A stretch of DNA of 64,000 nucleotides from Echria macrotheca (Eukaryota > Ascomycota > Sordariomycetes > Sordariales > Schizotheciaceae), in contig MU839827.1 in the NCBI GenBank assembly GCA_030411725.1, positions 3,169,027-3,233,026 on the forward strand. The letters run 5' to 3'. Positions 61,644-64,000 of the stretch are shown in pieces. The notes under the pieces are model-generated. The model was not told where the DNA came from, did no database searches, and worked only from the letters and a program-made list of their open reading frames with translations. Position 1 is the stretch's first letter; the number at the start of each line of letters is the position of its first letter. The translations under genes and the position numbers were made by a program.

Positions 61644-64000
61644 ATGAGTCGCCGGATCGAATGCAGGAGCGAGGGCTGCTCAGGCGAGGTCGTGTTCAAA
61701 ACTGTCGATGGCGTCTTTGTCGATCCCGACAGGCGGCCGAACAGCATGAGGGTGCCGCCGGAGCGGGCATCACCAAATGGCTACCACCGCGGCTCGACGG
61801 GCTCGACCCAGATGATGTCGCCCTACTGCAAACAGCGTGAGCTTCGTGTCTTTTTGGTGGATGATGTTTGCGTCGTCTCACAATCCGTGTCCATCTAGAT
61901 ACATGCAGTCACTTTATCCGCGAGGAAGGCTGTAACAACAAGAAGCCTCCCCATGATTCCGTCTGCGCTGTCCGTAAGTGACCAGCTATGTGCCGATATG
62001 AAAAAGAAGGGATAACTTATTGTCCCGTTCAGATGCAAGATGTCCCATCCAGGACTGCAACCAAGCGCGAGCCCAGTATCTCGATCCCAAGTATGATTAC
62101 GTCCCCGGCATTGTTCCTCGGTATACCCGCTATGATTTGTGCTTTGATCGTGAGTAAAGCAGGATGTCGTGTTGTTCTGGTCCTAATAATCCCAGACAAA
62201 TGTACCGTCCGACAATGCCAACGCGCACGAGCATCGTCAAGGTCCAACTACTGCCAGATGCGTACGTTCCGTCGTCGTCCGACAATAAAATATACTGACT
62301 GTGTCAGATGGATGCCACGCCGAGGGATGTTTGAATATGAGCCAGGAGCAGCGGAATTGCTGCCCAGAGCGTAAGTTTTTCGTTGACATGAAACGGAGCG
62401 CTCTTTGTTAATATTGCCATTAGATGAATGCAACGAGGATGGATGCCGGACCATTGTCGAGGGCGAATACCCATACTGCGTGATTCGTAGGACCTCCCCT
62501 TTTTTCCCTTTTACTGTACCCCCGACTTACACGCGACCCAGATATCAAATGCGAGATTGACGGCTGCAACCATGCCCGGCATCTCGTGCCCAAGACCAAA
62601 GAGTACCTGGACTTCTGTATCGAACGTGGGTATTCCCTGATACCATGTCTCTCTCGCTCCTTCGCTGATATAGACGACAGATGCCACCTGCGAGTTCAAC
62701 CGATGCCGCGAGATCAAGGCTGATCGTTCCCCGTTCTGCGCCAACCACACGTGTCGAGAGCGAGACTGCGAGCGGAGCTGCTTTACCAAGCCATACTGTG
62801 ATAATCGTGGGTTCGCATCGCATCCTTCTTGTGTGCCAGTCGCTAATTTTATGTAGATGTATGTGCCGAGGCGAAGTGCGAGTATCCCAAGCTCTGGCTG
62901 GCGAAGCACAAGACCTGGGCGAGATTCTGTCCGATGCGTGAGTGTCTCGCCTCCGACGTGTGGAATCTCGTTTCTTAACTTACCTACATAGATACCTGCC
63001 GAGATCCAGACTGCGAGGAGTTTGTGATCTCCGTCTCGCTGTATTGCGCCGAACGTAAGCTATAACCGTCCAGACACAAAACCGGGTGAAACTAACAGTC
63101 ACAACAGATGGATGTTCACAGGAGAACTGTCTCCACGAAGCCATGGCAGAGAATCTCTGCATCAGCCGTCCGTTTAATCCCCCATTACTTCTTCCCTTCT
63201 TCCCGTCTAACACCACCGCCACACAGACTTCAAAGAAGAATACATGGCCCGCGGCGGACGCGACCGACGAGCACGCGACACCACCTCGGCACGCGACCGC
63301 GTCTACGAACGACCATTCTACTCGCACTCGAACCACCACCGCAAGAGCCAGCACGACGCAGACTCGGAAACCGGCTCCGAGACAGTAACCGACACGGACT
63401 CAGACAACGAACCAGACTACGCCGACAACGCAGCCGACGACATGTCCAAAGCCCACCAGCCGCCGCCGCGCCCGCTCTTCACTGACAGCAACCTGAGTAA
63501 AAACAGCCGAGCCAGCAAGGCAAGCAAGAACAGCAAAAACAGCAAGTCTGACGACGCCACCACACAAGTCGGCCCCAGCCCCGGTTCCGGCCCCGTCCGA
63601 CGTGAATGGACCCGAGCAGCATCCTTCCCCAACGGGAACGGGGGCGGCGAAACCAACAACAACCACAACGTCCCCCCAGGGGTAACAAGACACAACAGCA
63701 CCGCCCACCCGCCGACCCAACAACAACAACAACAACAACAAACCAGAAAAAAAGACATGAATAACAATAATACTAGTAATAAACAGAGACAACACTGGGC
63801 AACCGAGGGCCCGTCGCCTCGGGCTTCGTCAGCCTCGACCTCAAGAATGATGGACGACGCTGATTCGCTGCTGGCGGAGAACGGGGAGGATGCCTTCTCT
63901 GGCTTTGGTGGGACCGAAGGCGGGTCGAGTATCCATCCGCTTCATCCTGTGACGTCGCATACGAGTTCGAATGGGAAGTCTGGTGGTGGTGGAGGTGGGA
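61644..64000 (+). CDS. cysteine-repeat protein, about one exon per C-x4-C-xn-C-x2-H repeat (3' end cut off)
   Basis: Twelve exons are visible: 61644-61836, 61899-61973, 62033-62149, 62196-62261, 62308-62370, 62424-62486, 62542-62625, 62681-62806, 62857-62937, 62992-63054, 63108-63167, 63227 to the window end. All eleven introns are short (46-62 nt) and phase 1. Each splits a histidine codon, C at the exon end and AT/AC at the next exon start. The protein is a chain of 12 units of form C-x4-C-x(n)-C-x2-H, for example CTVRQC...YCQMH and CRDPDC...YCAEH. Unit 2 has eight residues between its first two Cys. Units 8 and 9 share one exon. The pattern suggests serial zinc sites (inference). After the repeats comes a charged, Ser/Asn-rich tail with a Gln run (near 63718-63742), still open at the window edge. 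No signal peptide is seen. The family and function are not recognised. Confidence 0.9.
63718..63742 (+). repeat. CAA trinucleotide repeat coding for polyglutamine
   Basis: About eight CAA codons give a short Gln run in the low-complexity tail of the cysteine-repeat protein. Confidence 0.85.

Overview
The window is nuclear DNA of a filamentous ascomycete, most likely a Sordariomycete (inferred). The evidence is many short introns (about 46-90 nt) with GTRNGT donors, CTRAY branch sites and YAG acceptors, together with fungal-type proteins: a HET domain, Zn2Cys6 regulators, the DASH subunit DAD1, Rho4 and TRM12. All gene models were spliced by hand. Every multi-exon model closes in frame.

Layout. 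0.8-2.5 kb: aldehyde dehydrogenase (+). 3.7-10.5 kb: a 2125-residue protein (+) joining an N-terminal sacsin/NO VEIN-like GHKL ATPase to a C-terminal HET domain. 11.8-12.6 kb: DAD1 (+), whose first intron holds an assembly defect (homopolymers plus 10 N). 13.2-14.2 kb: Rho4 GTPase (-). 14.63-15.29 kb: a non-autonomous inverted-repeat transposon with a perfect 10-bp target duplication, sitting in the shared rho4/elongin C promoter. 15.8-16.4 kb: elongin C (+). 16.8-18.6 kb: lariat debranching enzyme (-). 19.1-22.8 kb: alpha/beta hydrolase, DUF2470 membrane protein and TRM12/TYW2 (all +). 22.9-23.5 kb: secretory EF-hand protein (-). 29.0-30.5 kb: four-finger C2H2 regulator (-). 54.1-59.4 kb: two Zn2Cys6 regulators (-). 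60.1-60.6 kb: MGMT-type alkyltransferase (-). 61.6 kb to the end: a cysteine-repeat protein (+), cut by the window edge.

Two long stretches lack a supportable gene: 23.5-29.0 kb and, strikingly, 30.5-54.1 kb (23.6 kb). Both are ordinary in base composition with many meaningless ORFs, and they flank the C2H2 regulator on both sides.

The genes do not form one pathway. They are mostly housekeeping functions (RNA turnover, tRNA modification, kinetochore, ubiquitin ligase adaptor, septation GTPase, alkylation repair) plus regulators. The two most unusual objects are the ATPase-HET fusion, a plausible self/non-self or cell-death sensor, and the cysteine-repeat gene. In that gene almost every repeat is its own phase-1 exon, and the intron splits the codon of a putative zinc-ligand histidine.
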